Shown here one piece after another: positions 29,490-37,809 of a DNA stretch of 61,574 bases (within the stretch, counting starts at the first letter, position 1; every line of letters begins with the position of its first letter). A program made the position numbers and the translations under genes. Origin of the DNA: Selenomonas sp. (GTDB lineage: Bacteria; Bacillota; Negativicutes; Selenomonadales; Selenomonadaceae); contig JAKVOG010000016.1 of assembly GCA_022482925.1 (NCBI GenBank), forward strand, positions 1 through 61,574, in the 5' to 3' direction. Below the pieces are notes generated by a model, which worked only from the letters and a program-made list of their open reading frames with translations, searched no databases and was not told the origin of the DNA.

Positions 29490-29539
29490 AAAAAGCCAGC
29501 AGTTATTTGACCTCTCACTTGTCAAACTGCTGGCTTTTT
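29490..29539. terminator. bidirectional terminator of the glycosylase gene and of the facing RNA gene
   Basis: AAAAAGCCAGCAGTT and its complement (15 bp) with an inner TTGAC/GTCAA stem; A-run left, T-run right. It serves both the plus-strand glycosylase gene and the minus-strand RNA. Confidence 0.93.
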
Positions 29540-29699
29540 GCTTATTCTGTTTTCATTTTCCATGATTCATACCTGTTGGGTTCCTACTTTACGGGCCCAT
29601 CGGACTCCCCTCCTTCACGAGCCGTGATTTTCGCGGGAATCGGATTCATCCTTACGGCTAGCTATTACCTTTTTCAGGAGGTATCCGTTCCTTTAGCTT
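29490..29699 (-). ncRNA. orphan structured RNA of about 210 nt with its own promoter and terminator
   Basis: Not matched to a known family from memory. A consensus promoter (29706-29734) reads leftward into a GC-rich block with no convincing reading frame and ends at the terminator 29490-29539. Nothing is encoded beyond that on the same strand except the antisense of the glycosylase gene. The predicted transcript folds locally. ATACCT near its 5' end can pair with AGGTAT near 29570. CTCCT (29683-29679 region) can pair with AGGAG (29613-29609 region). AGCCGT and ACGGCT (around 29660 and 29622) close a junction that holds two small stems, GGA-TGAA-TCC and GATT-(8)-AATC. A terminal, non-coding position argues against a riboswitch. 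6S RNA, a raiA-type RNA or another trans-acting RNA are possible; the SRP, RNase P and tmRNA signature sequences are absent. Confidence 0.6.
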
Positions 29700-29705
29700 G
29701 AATTT

Positions 29706-29734
29706 ATAATAACACAGAATTTATTCAATGTCAA
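29706..29734 (-). promoter_or_regulatory. promoter of the orphan RNA
   Basis: Minus strand: TTGACA (29734-29729), exactly 17 bases, TATTAT (29711-29706). Start expected near 29699. One of the best promoter matches in the window. Confidence 0.8.
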
Positions 29735-29755
29735 TAATTTTTAGATAATTGAATA

Positions 29756-29798
29756 ATAAAACTACTCGTTTATCTTACGATAAACGAGTAGTTTTATT
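29756..29798. terminator. bidirectional terminator
   Basis: AATAAAACTACTCGTTTATC and its exact complement around a TTAC loop (14 bp core plus A/T arms), upstream of the RNA promoter and just beyond the small remnant gene on the minus strand. Confidence 0.93.
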
Positions 29799-29801
29799 AC
29801 A

Positions 29802-29999
29802 TCATAAATTTCGCCAGACTCCAAAACACAAAAAATAGAGTACCAGCCCCCAGGTCAGCAATCTCTGCCAGACCGGCTCTGCTGCCGAACGCTCCGACTG
29901 CAGCCATAGCAGCAACAGAAATGGCGACGCCAATAGAATGGCCGGATTAGCGTGCCAGGCCCCGACTAAATCTCCATGCACCAGATCAAAATCCCACAA
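29802..29999 (-). pseudogene. remnant of a DUF2752-family membrane protein
   Basis: The 65-residue frame contains DLVHGDLVGAWHANPAILLA and a second hydrophobic stretch (WGLVLYFLCFGVWRNL), the ending typical of DUF2752 proteins. These are normally 110-150 residues with an N-terminal CPxCGxTR motif. That N-terminal half is absent. Upstream, an ATG with an AAAGGG site at about 30021 opens MVFLGIIVGF and stops, then the DUF2752-like frame begins. This looks like an internal deletion plus a frameshift. Too short to be functional as it stands. Identification rests on one short motif, so it is tentative. Confidence 0.4.
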
Positions 30000-30041
30000 T
30001 GATGCCTAAAAAGACCATCCTATTTCCCTTTTGAAAATCAC

Positions 30042-30859
30042 TCACAGTACCCGCTGAATATGCAGGGCCAGCAAGGTTAGTTCTTCTTTGCTGACTTTCT
30101 TCTTCATTTCATCGGCTATAAAATCGCAGACATCCAGCGCAATCGGCGCTGGCCCTGGGAAAGTTCTTTGCCACATAGTCATTGATATCGATGGATACCA
30201 CCTCGCCACGCTGGATGCGCAGCAGCATATAATGCACATGGCTGATCAGCCGGCTGTACTTGAAGGTATCTTTAGGCAAAACTGCAGCCAAGCGCGTCCT
30301 CGATGCGATGGACGACCCGTGCCGATAAACGGGCACAGGCCAGACTGGCCGCAACATTTTCCTCAGACAATCCGGCATGGATATGCAAAGACAGATAGCC
30401 GGCCTCGTCATCAGGAAGTTCCACTCCGGTCAGTTCCCTGATGATCCCCAAAGCCCGGCTGGCAATCGCATAGCCTTCCGGGAACATCGTGATGATGTCC
30501 TGGTGGAACGGATTGGGCAGCAGTTTCCCCTGCCTCACCCGCTTCACAGCCAGCGCGATATGATCGGCCATCGGCAACAGGATATCCTGATTGACCTTGG
30601 GGAATTGTTCCTGCGCCAGATCAATGATCCGGGTCGCAATCTCGATATATACAGGTGCTATCCCATTGACAGTCTGCAGTGCGCTATTCTTGTCATGGTC
30701 ATTCTGCAGGACATATGCCTTCGCATCAGTCACTTCAGCCAGGCGCTCTCCGCTTTTGCGGCCAAATCCCAGTCCCTTGCCCATCAGTATGGCTTCCTGT
30801 TGTTCTTCTGTCAGTACGAGCAAGCTGTTGTTATTCAGTGCCTTGATCACACGATACAT
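30042..30859 (-). pseudogene. licT: BglG/LicT-family transcriptional antiterminator, interrupted by two frameshifts
   Basis: RNA-binding antiterminator controlled by PTS phosphorylation. ATG 30859 follows GGAGG at nine bases. Residues 1-55 are the CAT RNA-binding domain (MYRVIKALNNNSLLVLTEEQ, GKGLGFGRKSGE). PRD1 follows, with HIALAVKRVRQG holding the first regulatory His, and LSLHIHAGL of PRD1's end. The PRD2 region is split: the frame stops after DALGCSFA near 30272, continues as KDTFKYSRLISHVHYMLLRI, then changes again near 30155 to DVCDFIADEMKKKVSKEELT and LLALHIQRVL. Joined length, about 272 residues, is standard. It is the gene after the PTS transporter, whose leader carries a matching RAT sequence, so it controls that operon. 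The symbol follows the family. Confidence 0.85.
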
Positions 30860-30978
30860 ATAAAAAGTCCTCCTTGAAAAAACGACATCTTCTATTATAC
30901 AAGATAATAAACGAATCGTCATCACAAAGAGGACTATTTTATCCAACTTATTCAGTTATCTGCCCGTGAATGATTGCC

Positions 30979-33167
30979 TCAAAGAGCCGGTTCCGGATCC
31001 ATCGATGCCTCAGCATCCACAGCAGCCTCATACGAAGCAACGACAGCCAATGCCTTAACGTGCCCCGTCGTCTCCATATGGATTTCCTGACCTTCCTGCA
31101 GACCGGTAAATACAACCAGGCAGGCATCTGACGTGGCATTCTCTTTGATGAACGCTGCATCAAACTGCATGAGCTTGTCGCCCTTCTTGACTTTCTGGCC
31201 ATTCTCGACCTTGACATCAAAGCCCTTGCCGCCCAGTGCTACGGTATCTACGCCGATATGCAGCAGATACTCCGTACCGTCAGCCGCTTTCATGCCGATG
31301 GCATGCTTCGTATCAAATACGAACATAACCTCGCCATCGGAAGGTGCCAGGACTTCGCCATTTTCCGGATAAACGAAGTAACCATCGCCCATCATCTTGC
31401 CAGCAAATGCTGCATCCGGTGCTTCCGTGATTGGATGAGCCTCACCACTGAATGGGGAGCAAAGCTCGCGCTTCTCCGTACGGCCAGCAGGCTCTGCTGC
31501 TGGTTCAGCGGCAGCGGTCTCAGTCTCAGCCGGTGCATCAAAACCAGTCTCCACATCCGGAGCAGTCTCCAGATAGGATTCCAGGTTGGCCTTGATTACG
31601 GTAACTTTCGGTCCATAGATGACCTGAACGCCCGTACCTTTGACTACGACACCGACCGCGCCAGTCGATTTCAGGACTTCTCATTGACCAGCGAAGAATC
31701 CGCTACCGAGCAGCGCAGACGCGTTGCACAGCAGTCAACCGAGGTGATGTTCACCTTGCTGCCCAGACCATAGGCAATCAGCGGACTCAGTTCGTCACCA
31801 GCCGGAGCACCTGCACCAGCAGCGCGGGCTTTGACATCCGCTTTCGTGTAAAGCTTTGTCTCCTCATCATCATCCTCGCGGCCCGGCGTCTTGAGGTTGA
31901 ACTTCTTGATGAGCAGCGTGAAGATGAAGTAATAAAGGAAGAAATAAACGATACCGACCGGAATGATGTACATCCAGTTGGTCTTGTCATTGCCCTGCAG
32001 GATACCAAAAATAAAGAGGTCCAGCAGACCACCGGAGAAGGTGAGTCCGACGGCAATGTTCAGCATGTGGGCGATCATATAAGCTGCACCAGCCAGTACG
32101 ACCTGCACATAGAACAGCATCGGTGCTACGAACAGGAATGAGAACTCGATTGGTTCCGTGATACCCGTAAACATACACGTAAGTGCTGCCGAAAGCAGCA
32201 GACCGCCAGCGATACGCTTCTTCTCCGGACGAGCGCAGCGATACATCGCGAGAGCCGCGCCCGGCAGGCCAAAGATCATGAAGATGAACTCACCCGAGAA
32301 ATAACGGGTCGCATCGGCGCTGAAATGCGTAACATCAGAAGATGCCAGCTGCGCAAAGAAGATGTTCTGGCCACCCTGGACCAGATTGCCGTCGACCATC
32401 ATCGATCCGCCGACGCCCGTCTGCCAGAACGGCAGATAGAATACGTGATGCAGACCAAACGGGATCAGGGCACGCTTCACGATACCAAATACCAGCGTAC
32501 CGAAATACCCCGTTCCGGTTACCAGGCTGCCGAGCGCAAAGATACCATTCTGCACGACCGGCCAGACGAAATACATCGCAATACCAACGAACAGGTAAGC
32601 CACAGTCGATACAATCGGAATGAACCGTGAACCGCCAAAGAATGACAGCGCATCCGGCAGCTCGATCTTATGATAGCGGTTGTGCAGCCAGGCAACGCCC
32701 AGGCCAACGATGATACCACCGAAAACGCCCATCTGCAGGGACATGATGCCGCAAGTGCTGGCAATCGTCCCCTCCAGTACCCCCGGTGCAACCTTGCCAT
32801 CAGCAGTCACCTGACCACCAATCTGCAAGGCCGTGTTGCAGGAAATATTCATGACGAAGTAGGCAATCATGGCCGAAAGAGCGGCAACTTCTTTTTCCGC
32901 CTTCGCCATGCCGATTGCTACGCCGACAGCGAAGATGATTGGCAGGTTGCCGAAAATCGTATTACCGGCGCTGCTCATAACCATCAACAGGGCATGCAGC
33001 AAAGTCCCGCTGCCGAGAAGCCCCTCCATCCCATACATCTTGATTGTTGTCGCATTCGTGAACGAGCTGCCGATTCCCAGCAGCAGGCCAGCAATCGGCA
33101 GAACAGCAACCGGCAGCATGAAGCTGCGGCCAATGCGCTGCAGAATGCTGAAGATCTCATCTTTCAT
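30979..33167 (-). pseudogene. PTS glucose/N-acetylglucosamine-family permease EIICBA, interrupted by one frameshift
   Basis: Single-chain sugar permease of the glucose superfamily: EIIC (residues 1-420, about ten helices, starting MKDEIFSILQRIGRSFMLPV, with GITEPIEFSFLFVAP as sugar-site motif), EIIB (SPLIAYGLGSKVNITSVDCC, phospho-Cys in DCCATRLR), and EIIA (from ELCSPFSGEAHPI, phospho-His in YLLHIGVDTV). The frame stops after ADSSLVNEKS at 31671, but EVLKSTG-AVGVVVKGTGVQVIYGP follows in the next frame, completing EIIB. One base is missing near 31680. About 729 residues when joined. ATG 33167 follows GGAAGG. Glucose, glucosamine and N-acetylglucosamine cannot be distinguished here. Expression is controlled by the RAT/terminator ahead of it and the LicT-type protein behind it. 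Confidence 0.9.
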
Positions 33168-33220
33168 TCTGTAAATTCTTCCTTTCCTCAGTGTACCGGA
33201 ATGCAGGCAAGCTGCACAAT

Positions 33221-33302
33221 AAAAAGGCACCAGCACAGACAGTCCTCCCTCAGGAAAGACTATCCATAAGCTGATGCCTGCATAACCAGTAACACACTTA
33301 TA
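33221..33302 (-). promoter_or_regulatory. ribonucleic antiterminator (RAT) overlapping a terminator in the PTS leader
   Basis: The minus-strand leader contains GTGTTACTGGTTATGCAGGC (33297-33278), a close match to the RAT bound by LicT/SacT/GlcT-type proteins. Its 3' part GGCATCAGC (33278-33270) also pairs with GCTGGTGCC (33234-33226), followed by TTTTT, a rho-independent terminator. The two structures exclude one another, the textbook antitermination switch. Confidence 0.88.
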
Positions 33303-33326
33303 AATTTATAATCTTGAACGGTGATT

Positions 33327-33355
33327 ATTATATATAATTATATTTTTCTTGTCAA
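33327..33355 (-). promoter_or_regulatory. promoter of the PTS-licT operon
   Basis: Minus strand: TTGACA (33355-33350), 17 bases, TATAAT (33332-33327), a perfect consensus ahead of the RAT. Confidence 0.88.
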
Positions 33356-33375
33356 TATATTTTCTAAATATCCCA

Positions 33376-33404
33376 TAGACCCGTTACAGGGTTTGTTGTA
33401 TAAT
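33376..33404 (+). promoter_or_regulatory. promoter of the diguanylate cyclase gene
   Basis: Plus strand: TAGACC (33376-33381), 17 bases, TATAAT (33399-33404), reading into the GGDEF gene about 105 bases downstream. Confidence 0.6.
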
Positions 33405-33509
33405 AGTGGCTATCATTACTGCCGACAACAACATTCCAGTGCGTAAAACAGATCCTGCTGACCTGCTGAACACTGAAAGCATCCAGGTCCCAGGAGGACA
33501 TTTAATATA

Positions 33510-34653
33510 ATGGAAGAAACCTATCTTTATCTTGAATTCACGTTTTTCTGCATTCTCGTACTCATGGCGCTTCTGTACCGCATTTCCCATGACCCTGATC
33601 AGAGCCACAGCAACCGCGCGTTCCGCCGTGTCCTGATCAGCGTACTTTATGTGACCATCCTGGACTGTTTCTGGGAAGGTTTCAATGGCAGTCAGATTGC
33701 CTACGGCCGCCAGATCAATATCTTTGTCAACTTTCTGTGCCTGATGAGCTACGGCATTATTGGCTACTACTGGCTGGCCTATGTAGAGGCCGTCCTGACC
33801 GACATTCATCAGAAGCACCCGAATGCCAGTCCATACCGCTGGCTCCCACTGGCTCTCTGTATCGGTATGGCAGTAGCTTCATTACATAGTGGCTGGATCA
33901 TCCAATTCGACGAGAACAACCGGTTCCAGCCCGGAGCTGCCTACCCCTTGATCGTGATTCTCCCCTGCATCAATCTGCTGATGGCCTCCTATAAGGTCAT
34001 TAGACATTACCGGACAGCCAATAACCCGCAGAAAAAAGAAGATGACATCGCCATGCTTATCTTTCCTTGTCCTGCCACTCATCGGCGGCATCGTCTCCAG
34101 CATCAATAATGACATCCCCGCGATCTGGCCCTCCTGCGTCCTGTCGCTGCTGATTGTCTACATGAGCAGCCTGGGACACCGGATCTCGACAGACAGCCTG
34201 ACCGGACTGAATAACCGCTTCCGCCTGGATAGTTACCTGAGCAATCTCGCAGCTCCGGGTACATCAACCGATAACATCTATCTATTCATCTGTGATCTTG
34301 ATAATTTCAAGCAAATCAATGATACCTATGGACATTATGAAGGCGATCAGGCGTTGCGTGAAGCATCGGATCTGCTGAAAAGGACCACCAGCCGTGATGA
34401 TTTTCTGGCCCGCTATGGCGGCGATGAATTCGTGCTGATTTCCACCTGTGAAACGTATACCGCCGCCCTGGATCTGCGACAAAAAATTCAGCAGGCTTTC
34501 CAGACGCATAATATCGAGGCCAATCACTCCTATCAGATCAGTCTCAGTATCGGACTTAGTTCTTGCGCTTCTGATATAGCCACCGTCTTCCAGCAAGCCG
34601 ACGAATTTCTCTATGCGGAAAAACACCGCAAGAAATCCCCCCTCCTGTCCTGA
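33510..34653 (+). pseudogene. membrane-bound diguanylate cyclase (GGDEF), interrupted by one frameshift
   Basis: Makes cyclic di-GMP from two GTP. The first 190 residues hold about six hydrophobic segments (YLEFTFFCILVLMALLYRIS, INIFVNFLCLMSYGIIGYYW, LPLALCIGMAVASLHSGWII and others), a 7TM-like sensor. The frame fails near 34050 after KKEDDIAMLI and goes on one frame over with LSFLVLPLIGGIVSSINNDI, then the cyclase domain: STDSLTGLNNRFRLDSYL, LFICDLDNFKQINDTYGH, and the active-site loop ARYGGDEFVLI. The RxxD inhibitory site is incomplete (Ser in place of Arg nine residues before GGDEF), so product inhibition is probably weak. Joined length about 380 residues. GGAGG lies 12 bases before ATG 33510. 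No EAL domain. Confidence 0.88.
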
Positions 34654-34768
34654 TTCCATGATTTTCCGATTTAATCCTGATTTAAGGCATTCAAAAGCTG
34701 GACTTAATAGGATAAGACTATTATTTTCATATAAGCTAATTTCAGCGATTTTGAAAGGATGATCTTCG

Positions 34769-35219
34769 ATGAAAAAAAATTGGATTACCGGTGCTATACT
34801 TAGTGCTTTACTCGTCAGCTCAACGGCTGTATTCGCAGCTGTCCCGCAGCAGCCGCCCGTAATGGAGCAGGCACAGCAGCAGGATCAGCAGCAGCCAGCA
34901 AAAGCTCATAAAGCGAAAAAAGCAAAAGCTCAGCCGCCAGTCCAGGCTCAGCAGGGGCAGCAGAATCAGCCACAGCAGGGAGACCAGCAGAATAACCGCT
35001 CCATGAACAAACAGCACGGCGACCGCCAGCAGGACCAGCAGACTCAGCAGCAGCCGAATGGACAATACCAGCAGGGGCAGCAGGGCAGCAGGTCAGCAGG
35101 TAAAGCCGGGTCAGCAGCCAAAGCAAGGCGAAAACGCCAACAAGAAGCTGCATCCTCAGAACAATCAGCCGGACCAGCAGAACGACCAGGCTGGTGAGCA
35201 TCAGCAGCAGAATCAGTAA
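34769..35219 (+). pseudogene. exported Gln-rich low-complexity protein, interrupted by one frameshift
   Basis: About 150 residues. A clear signal peptide (MKKNWITGAILSALLVSSTA, cleavage after VFA) precedes a mature chain made almost only of Gln, Pro, Ala, Asn, Gly and Lys, including a Lys-rich patch (KAHKAKKAKA). The frame as it stands ends at 35197 with an arginine-rich tail unlike the rest. One frame over, Q/N/P-rich sequence (KPGQQPKQGENANKKLHPQN and on) continues to a TAA at 35217-35219, so one base is gained or lost in the repetitive stretch near 35080-35095. No enzymatic domain. It could be a periplasmic or surface spacer or matrix protein. AAAGGATGATCTTCG precedes the ATG. Ends at a strong terminator. 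Confidence 0.7.
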
Positions 35220-35225
35220 TACGCA

Positions 35226-35268
35226 AAAAATACCCGTGTCAGTCTATTGCCGACACGGGTATTTTTTT
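35226..35268 (+). terminator. terminator after the Gln-rich protein gene
   Basis: ATACCCGTGTC/GACACGGGTAT, 11-bp stem followed by seven T residues. Confidence 0.93.
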
Positions 35269-35282
35269 GTATAACTTTATTC

Positions 35283-35320
35283 TTTTGACCTATTGACTTT
35301 TTGACCTATTCGAGTATAAT
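35283..35320 (+). promoter_or_regulatory. Hsp20 promoter with overlapping direct-repeat operator
   Basis: TTGACT (35293-35298), 16 bases, TATAAT (35315-35320). The 12-base sequence TTTTGACCTATT occurs twice (35283-35294 and 35299-35310), covering the -35 and the spacer. On the other strand this gives heptads GGTCAAA, AGTCAAT, GGTCAAA at eight-base steps. The heptad resembles the CtsR box of heat-shock genes, but CtsR boxes are spaced ten bases apart. No CIRCE element is seen. Confidence 0.65.
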
Positions 35321-35396
35321 AATAATTGAAGCAAGGGAAAAGAACCCAGAGCTTCAAAATATACCATCACAAATCTACAGAAAGGGGATTGTTATT

Positions 35397-35867
35397 ATGT
35401 TTGGTATGGTTCCATTTAATATGCGGCACGATCTGGCACAGGAAGAGGATGAGTTCTCACGTCTGTTCAACTGGATGAATCGTCCACTGTCCAGCTTATT
35501 CAATGAGAGCAGCTGGTCTGGTCAGTCCTTCAACGTGGATGTCAAGGACAATGGCAAGAGCTTCGAGCTCAAGGCCGAGCTTCCAGGGTTGACAAAAGAT
35601 GATATCAATCTTTCCTACAAAGATAACTATATTACCATTGCCGCCAAGAAAGAAGATTCCAAGGATGAGAAAGACGACAACGGAAATTACATTCGCCGTG
35701 AACGCTATAGTGGCAGCATGAGCCGTTCGTTCTATATCGATAATATTGATGAAGCAAAATGCACCGCAGCGTTCAAGGATGGCATCCTGACCGTGACCAT
35801 GCCGAAAAAGGAATTGGCCGCTCAGGAAGCTCCAAAGCAGATTCCCATTCATTCTCCCAATGAATGA
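35397..35867 (+). CDS. small heat-shock protein, Hsp20/alpha-crystallin family
   Basis: A 156-residue ATP-independent holdase that binds unfolding proteins. A short N-terminal arm (FSRLFNWMNRPLSSLF) precedes the alpha-crystallin domain: FNVDVKDNGKSFELKAELPG at its start, YKDNYITIAAKKEDS, the RRERYSGSMSRSFYIDNID region, and AAFKDGILTVTMPKKE at its end. The C-terminal IPIHSPNE holds the I-x-I anchor used in oligomer assembly. ATG 35397 follows AAGGGG; an in-frame upstream ATG at 35301 lies inside the promoter. Single gene with heat-shock-like operator in front and a terminator behind. Confidence 0.95.
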   Translation: MFGMVPFNMRHDLAQEEDEFSRLFNWMNRPLSSLFNESSWSGQSFNVDVKDNGKSFELKAELPGLTKDDINLSYKDNYITIAAKKEDSKDEKDDNGNYIRRERYSGSMSRSFYIDNIDEAKCTAAFKDGILTVTMPKKELAAQEAPKQIPIHSPNE

Positions 35868-35909
35868 TTGATTTCCCCCTTCACTCTTAATCCCTCTCTC
35901 TAATATTTG

Positions 35910-35982
35910 AAAAAGAGACTGTTACACGTAAAAGATCCTGCTCTTGATGAGTAACGATCTTATGTGTAACAGTCTCTTTTTT
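35910..35982. terminator. long bidirectional terminator
   Basis: AAAAAGAGACTGTTACAC and its complement (17 bp) enclose a 38-base loop with further pairing (GATC, GTTACTC). A-run and T-run flank it. Between the converging Hsp20 and YjfB-like genes; its right arm ends at the YjfB stop codon. Confidence 0.9.
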
Positions 35983-36164
35983 CAAGCCTGAATGTCTAAC
36001 ATAGTACCAAGATTCGGATCAAGACTCTGCGTCATCTGATTCAGCATCTCGGTAGTCTCCGTCCCTGTGGTATCCATAGCCATCTTGAGAACGGCAACGC
36101 CCATGTCCTGACTGGCCTGGCTTTGATGCATGCCCACCGACAAAGCGGCGATACTCATATCCAT
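35982..36164 (-). CDS. YjfB-family small protein (putative motility-associated)
   Basis: A 60-residue protein of the YjfB family: MDMSIAALSVGMHQSQASQD at the start and SLDPNLGTMLDIQA at the end are the recognisable ends. Function is unknown; in several Firmicutes it is found with motility genes. ATG 36164 is eight bases after GGAGG, clearly better than the in-frame ATG at 36191. No signal peptide. The motAB genes of this window are 20 kb away. Confidence 0.8.
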   Translation of the reverse strand: MDMSIAALSVGMHQSQASQDMGVAVLKMAMDTTGTETTEMLNQMTQSLDPNLGTMLDIQA

Positions 36165-36238
36165 ATAGCGCACCTCCTTTTTCACATCCATGTGCTATCT
36201 TATATATCGACGAATTCCATGAAAACTTAAATAAAATT

Positions 36239-36280
36239 AAAAAAGCTGCTGCAAGGATGAGCATCCATCCGCAGCAGCTT
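36239..36280 (-). terminator. terminator after the 71-residue protein gene
   Basis: AAGCTGCTGC/GCAGCAGCTT stem with six T residues on the minus strand. Confidence 0.85.
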
Positions 36281-36309
36281 CTGCTATTCTATTGTCTGTG
36301 CTGACAAAG

Positions 36310-36525
36310 TCATGCCTCTTTCAGCTTACGTCGTATCTTATCTTGATTCAGCGTCAGGATAGTACCAGCCGTCCCCACTACGTACATTCCATCCTTCAAT
36401 CGAAGCAGGATTCCCGTCCGGCCATTATCGGTCTCAATCACTCCCTTCAGCTCGGAGTTCTCAGGTAAAGGTCTGTCGCCCCAGAACAACGACTTTGACA
36501 TAGTTCTCAGTTTGCTGATCCTCAT
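36310..36525 (-). CDS. hypothetical protein, 71 residues
   Basis: Not recognised. A compact soluble protein: MRISKLRTMSKSLFWGDRPL at the start, then what looks like a small beta-barrel (ELKGVIETDNGRTGILLRLK, MYVVGTAGTILTLNQDKIRR). ATG 36525 lies eight bases after GGAGG; the frame upstream of it has no ribosome site. Its own terminator and its start signal support a real single-gene unit. Confidence 0.6.
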   Translation of the reverse strand: MRISKLRTMSKSLFWGDRPLPENSELKGVIETDNGRTGILLRLKDGMYVVGTAGTILTLNQDKIRRKLKEA

Positions 36526-36760
36526 ACTGCATACCTCCCGTGATACGATTGTCCTTGTAAACATCTGTTCGAGCTGACCTTGCAGTCATCACTCCTGTTT
36601 ACATATTTTTTAGTTCGACAACAGGATAAATTCTCCTGCTGTAACTGTTTTTTATTTTAAGATATCCGACTGAATTTTCGATGAAACCTCCCCATTTTCA
36701 TTCCATTCTATTTTACGTTATAATATAGTCAACAAGCATCTAAAACAAGGGAGGATTCGA

Positions 36761-37537
36761 ATGAATATTGCCATCATCACTGGTGCCTCCAGCGGGCTGG
36801 GACGGGAATATGCCCGGCTGCTGGCAGCAGAGTCCGGCCTTGACGAACTGTGGCTCATCGCCCGGCGGCAGGACCGGCTGGAAAAACTCAAGGCAGAGCT
36901 CCCGTTACCCAGCCGCCTCCTGGTCTGCGACCTGACGGACACCGCCGTATTTACCGCCATCCAGCAGCAGCTGATGGCTGTGAAAGGCATCGAGATCCGC
37001 TGGCTCATCAATGCGGCCGGATTTGGACGCATTGGCACCTGCGCCGAGATTGGTGTGGAAACGACGGGCCGTATGATCGATCTCAACTGCCGGGCAGCCG
37101 TCGCCATGACCCAGCTGGCCATCCCGTTCATGTCGGCCGGAGCCCATATCCTGGAAATCTGCTCCTGTGCAGCTTTCCAGCCCATCCCCTATCTTACGGC
37201 ATATGCCGCCTCCAAGGCCTTCCTGCTGAGCTACAGCCGGGGACTTGGCCGGGAGCTGGCCGCGCAGGGCATCGAGATCACAGCGGTCTGCCCTTACTGG
37301 ATCCGGGATACCGAGTTCATCACGCGTGCCATCGAGACGGATCACAGCGGCATCTTCCAGGGCTTTCCGCTCGCCTGCACGCAGCACGAGGTCGCCAGTC
37401 GTTCCCTGCGAGCCGCCCGGAATCATATCAGGGTCTGCACCCCGGACATGGTATCGTTTCTGCACCGGATCCTGACCAGCTGTATCCCGCACAGCTGGCT
37501 GATCCATCTTAGCGAACTCTACCGCCGTCTGGCCTGA
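36761..37537 (+). CDS. short-chain dehydrogenase/reductase (SDR)
   Basis: A 258-residue classical SDR. NAD(P) motif IITGASSGLGREYARLL at the N-terminus; structural NAAGFGRIG (NAG motif); catalytic triad visible as Ser in EICSCAAFQP, and Tyr and Lys in YLTAYAASKAFL. The Arg residues in the second strand region (LIARRQDRLEKL) suggest NADPH preference. The group resembles DltE/YqjQ-type reductases of unknown substrate. ATG 36761 has GGGAGG seven bases upstream, and TATAAT at 36719-36724 may be its -10. Monocistronic, ends at a terminator. Confidence 0.88.
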   Translation: MNIAIITGASSGLGREYARLLAAESGLDELWLIARRQDRLEKLKAELPLPSRLLVCDLTDTAVFTAIQQQLMAVKGIEIRWLINAAGFGRIGTCAEIGVETTGRMIDLNCRAAVAMTQLAIPFMSAGAHILEICSCAAFQPIPYLTAYAASKAFLLSYSRGLGRELAAQGIEITAVCPYWIRDTEFITRAIETDHSGIFQGFPLACTQHEVASRSLRAARNHIRVCTPDMVSFLHRILTSCIPHSWLIHLSELYRRLA

Positions 37538-37550
37538 GATTTCCACAACA

Positions 37551-37595
37551 CAAAAATGAGCGTGTCCTCATCAACCGATGAAGGCATGCTCATTT
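37551..37595. terminator. bidirectional terminator
   Basis: AAAAATGAGC and GCTCATTTTT arms with a loop that holds CATC/GATG pairing. Between the SDR gene and the feo operon end. Confidence 0.8.
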
Positions 37596-37602
37596 TTCAT
37601 GT

Positions 37603-37758
37603 TTATTTCTTTGGTACCGACGCATGGCATCCGGAACAATGACTGCAGGAACCGCCACAGCAGTCCTCTTTCCCATCACGAATATTCCGATAGACATGAC
37701 GCATGGCAAAATAGAATGCGATCAGAAGCAATGCCCCCACGATATAAGTTGCCATCAT
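37603..37758 (-). CDS. FeoB-associated Cys-rich membrane protein
   Basis: A 51-residue protein: one membrane helix (YIVGALLLIAFYFAMRHVYR) followed by a short cytoplasmic tail with five Cys (DCCGGSCSHCSGC). This is the small protein commonly placed behind feoB in Firmicutes and probably handles Fe2+ or supports the transporter. ATG 37758, seven bases after AAAGGGGG. It closes the feoA-feoB operon and ends before a shared terminator. Confidence 0.85.
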   Translation of the reverse strand: MMATYIVGALLLIAFYFAMRHVYRNIRDGKEDCCGGSCSHCSGCHASVPKK

Positions 37759-37809
37759 GACGTCCCCCTTTTTCTTCAGTATAACAGACCCGGCCATCTC
37801 AGGCCAGTA

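Noticed and set aside
29465..29701. A 78-codon plus-strand frame between the glycosylase gene and the next terminator
   Set aside because: No ribosome site, and it spans a terminator and a block better explained as a minus-strand RNA gene with consensus promoter.
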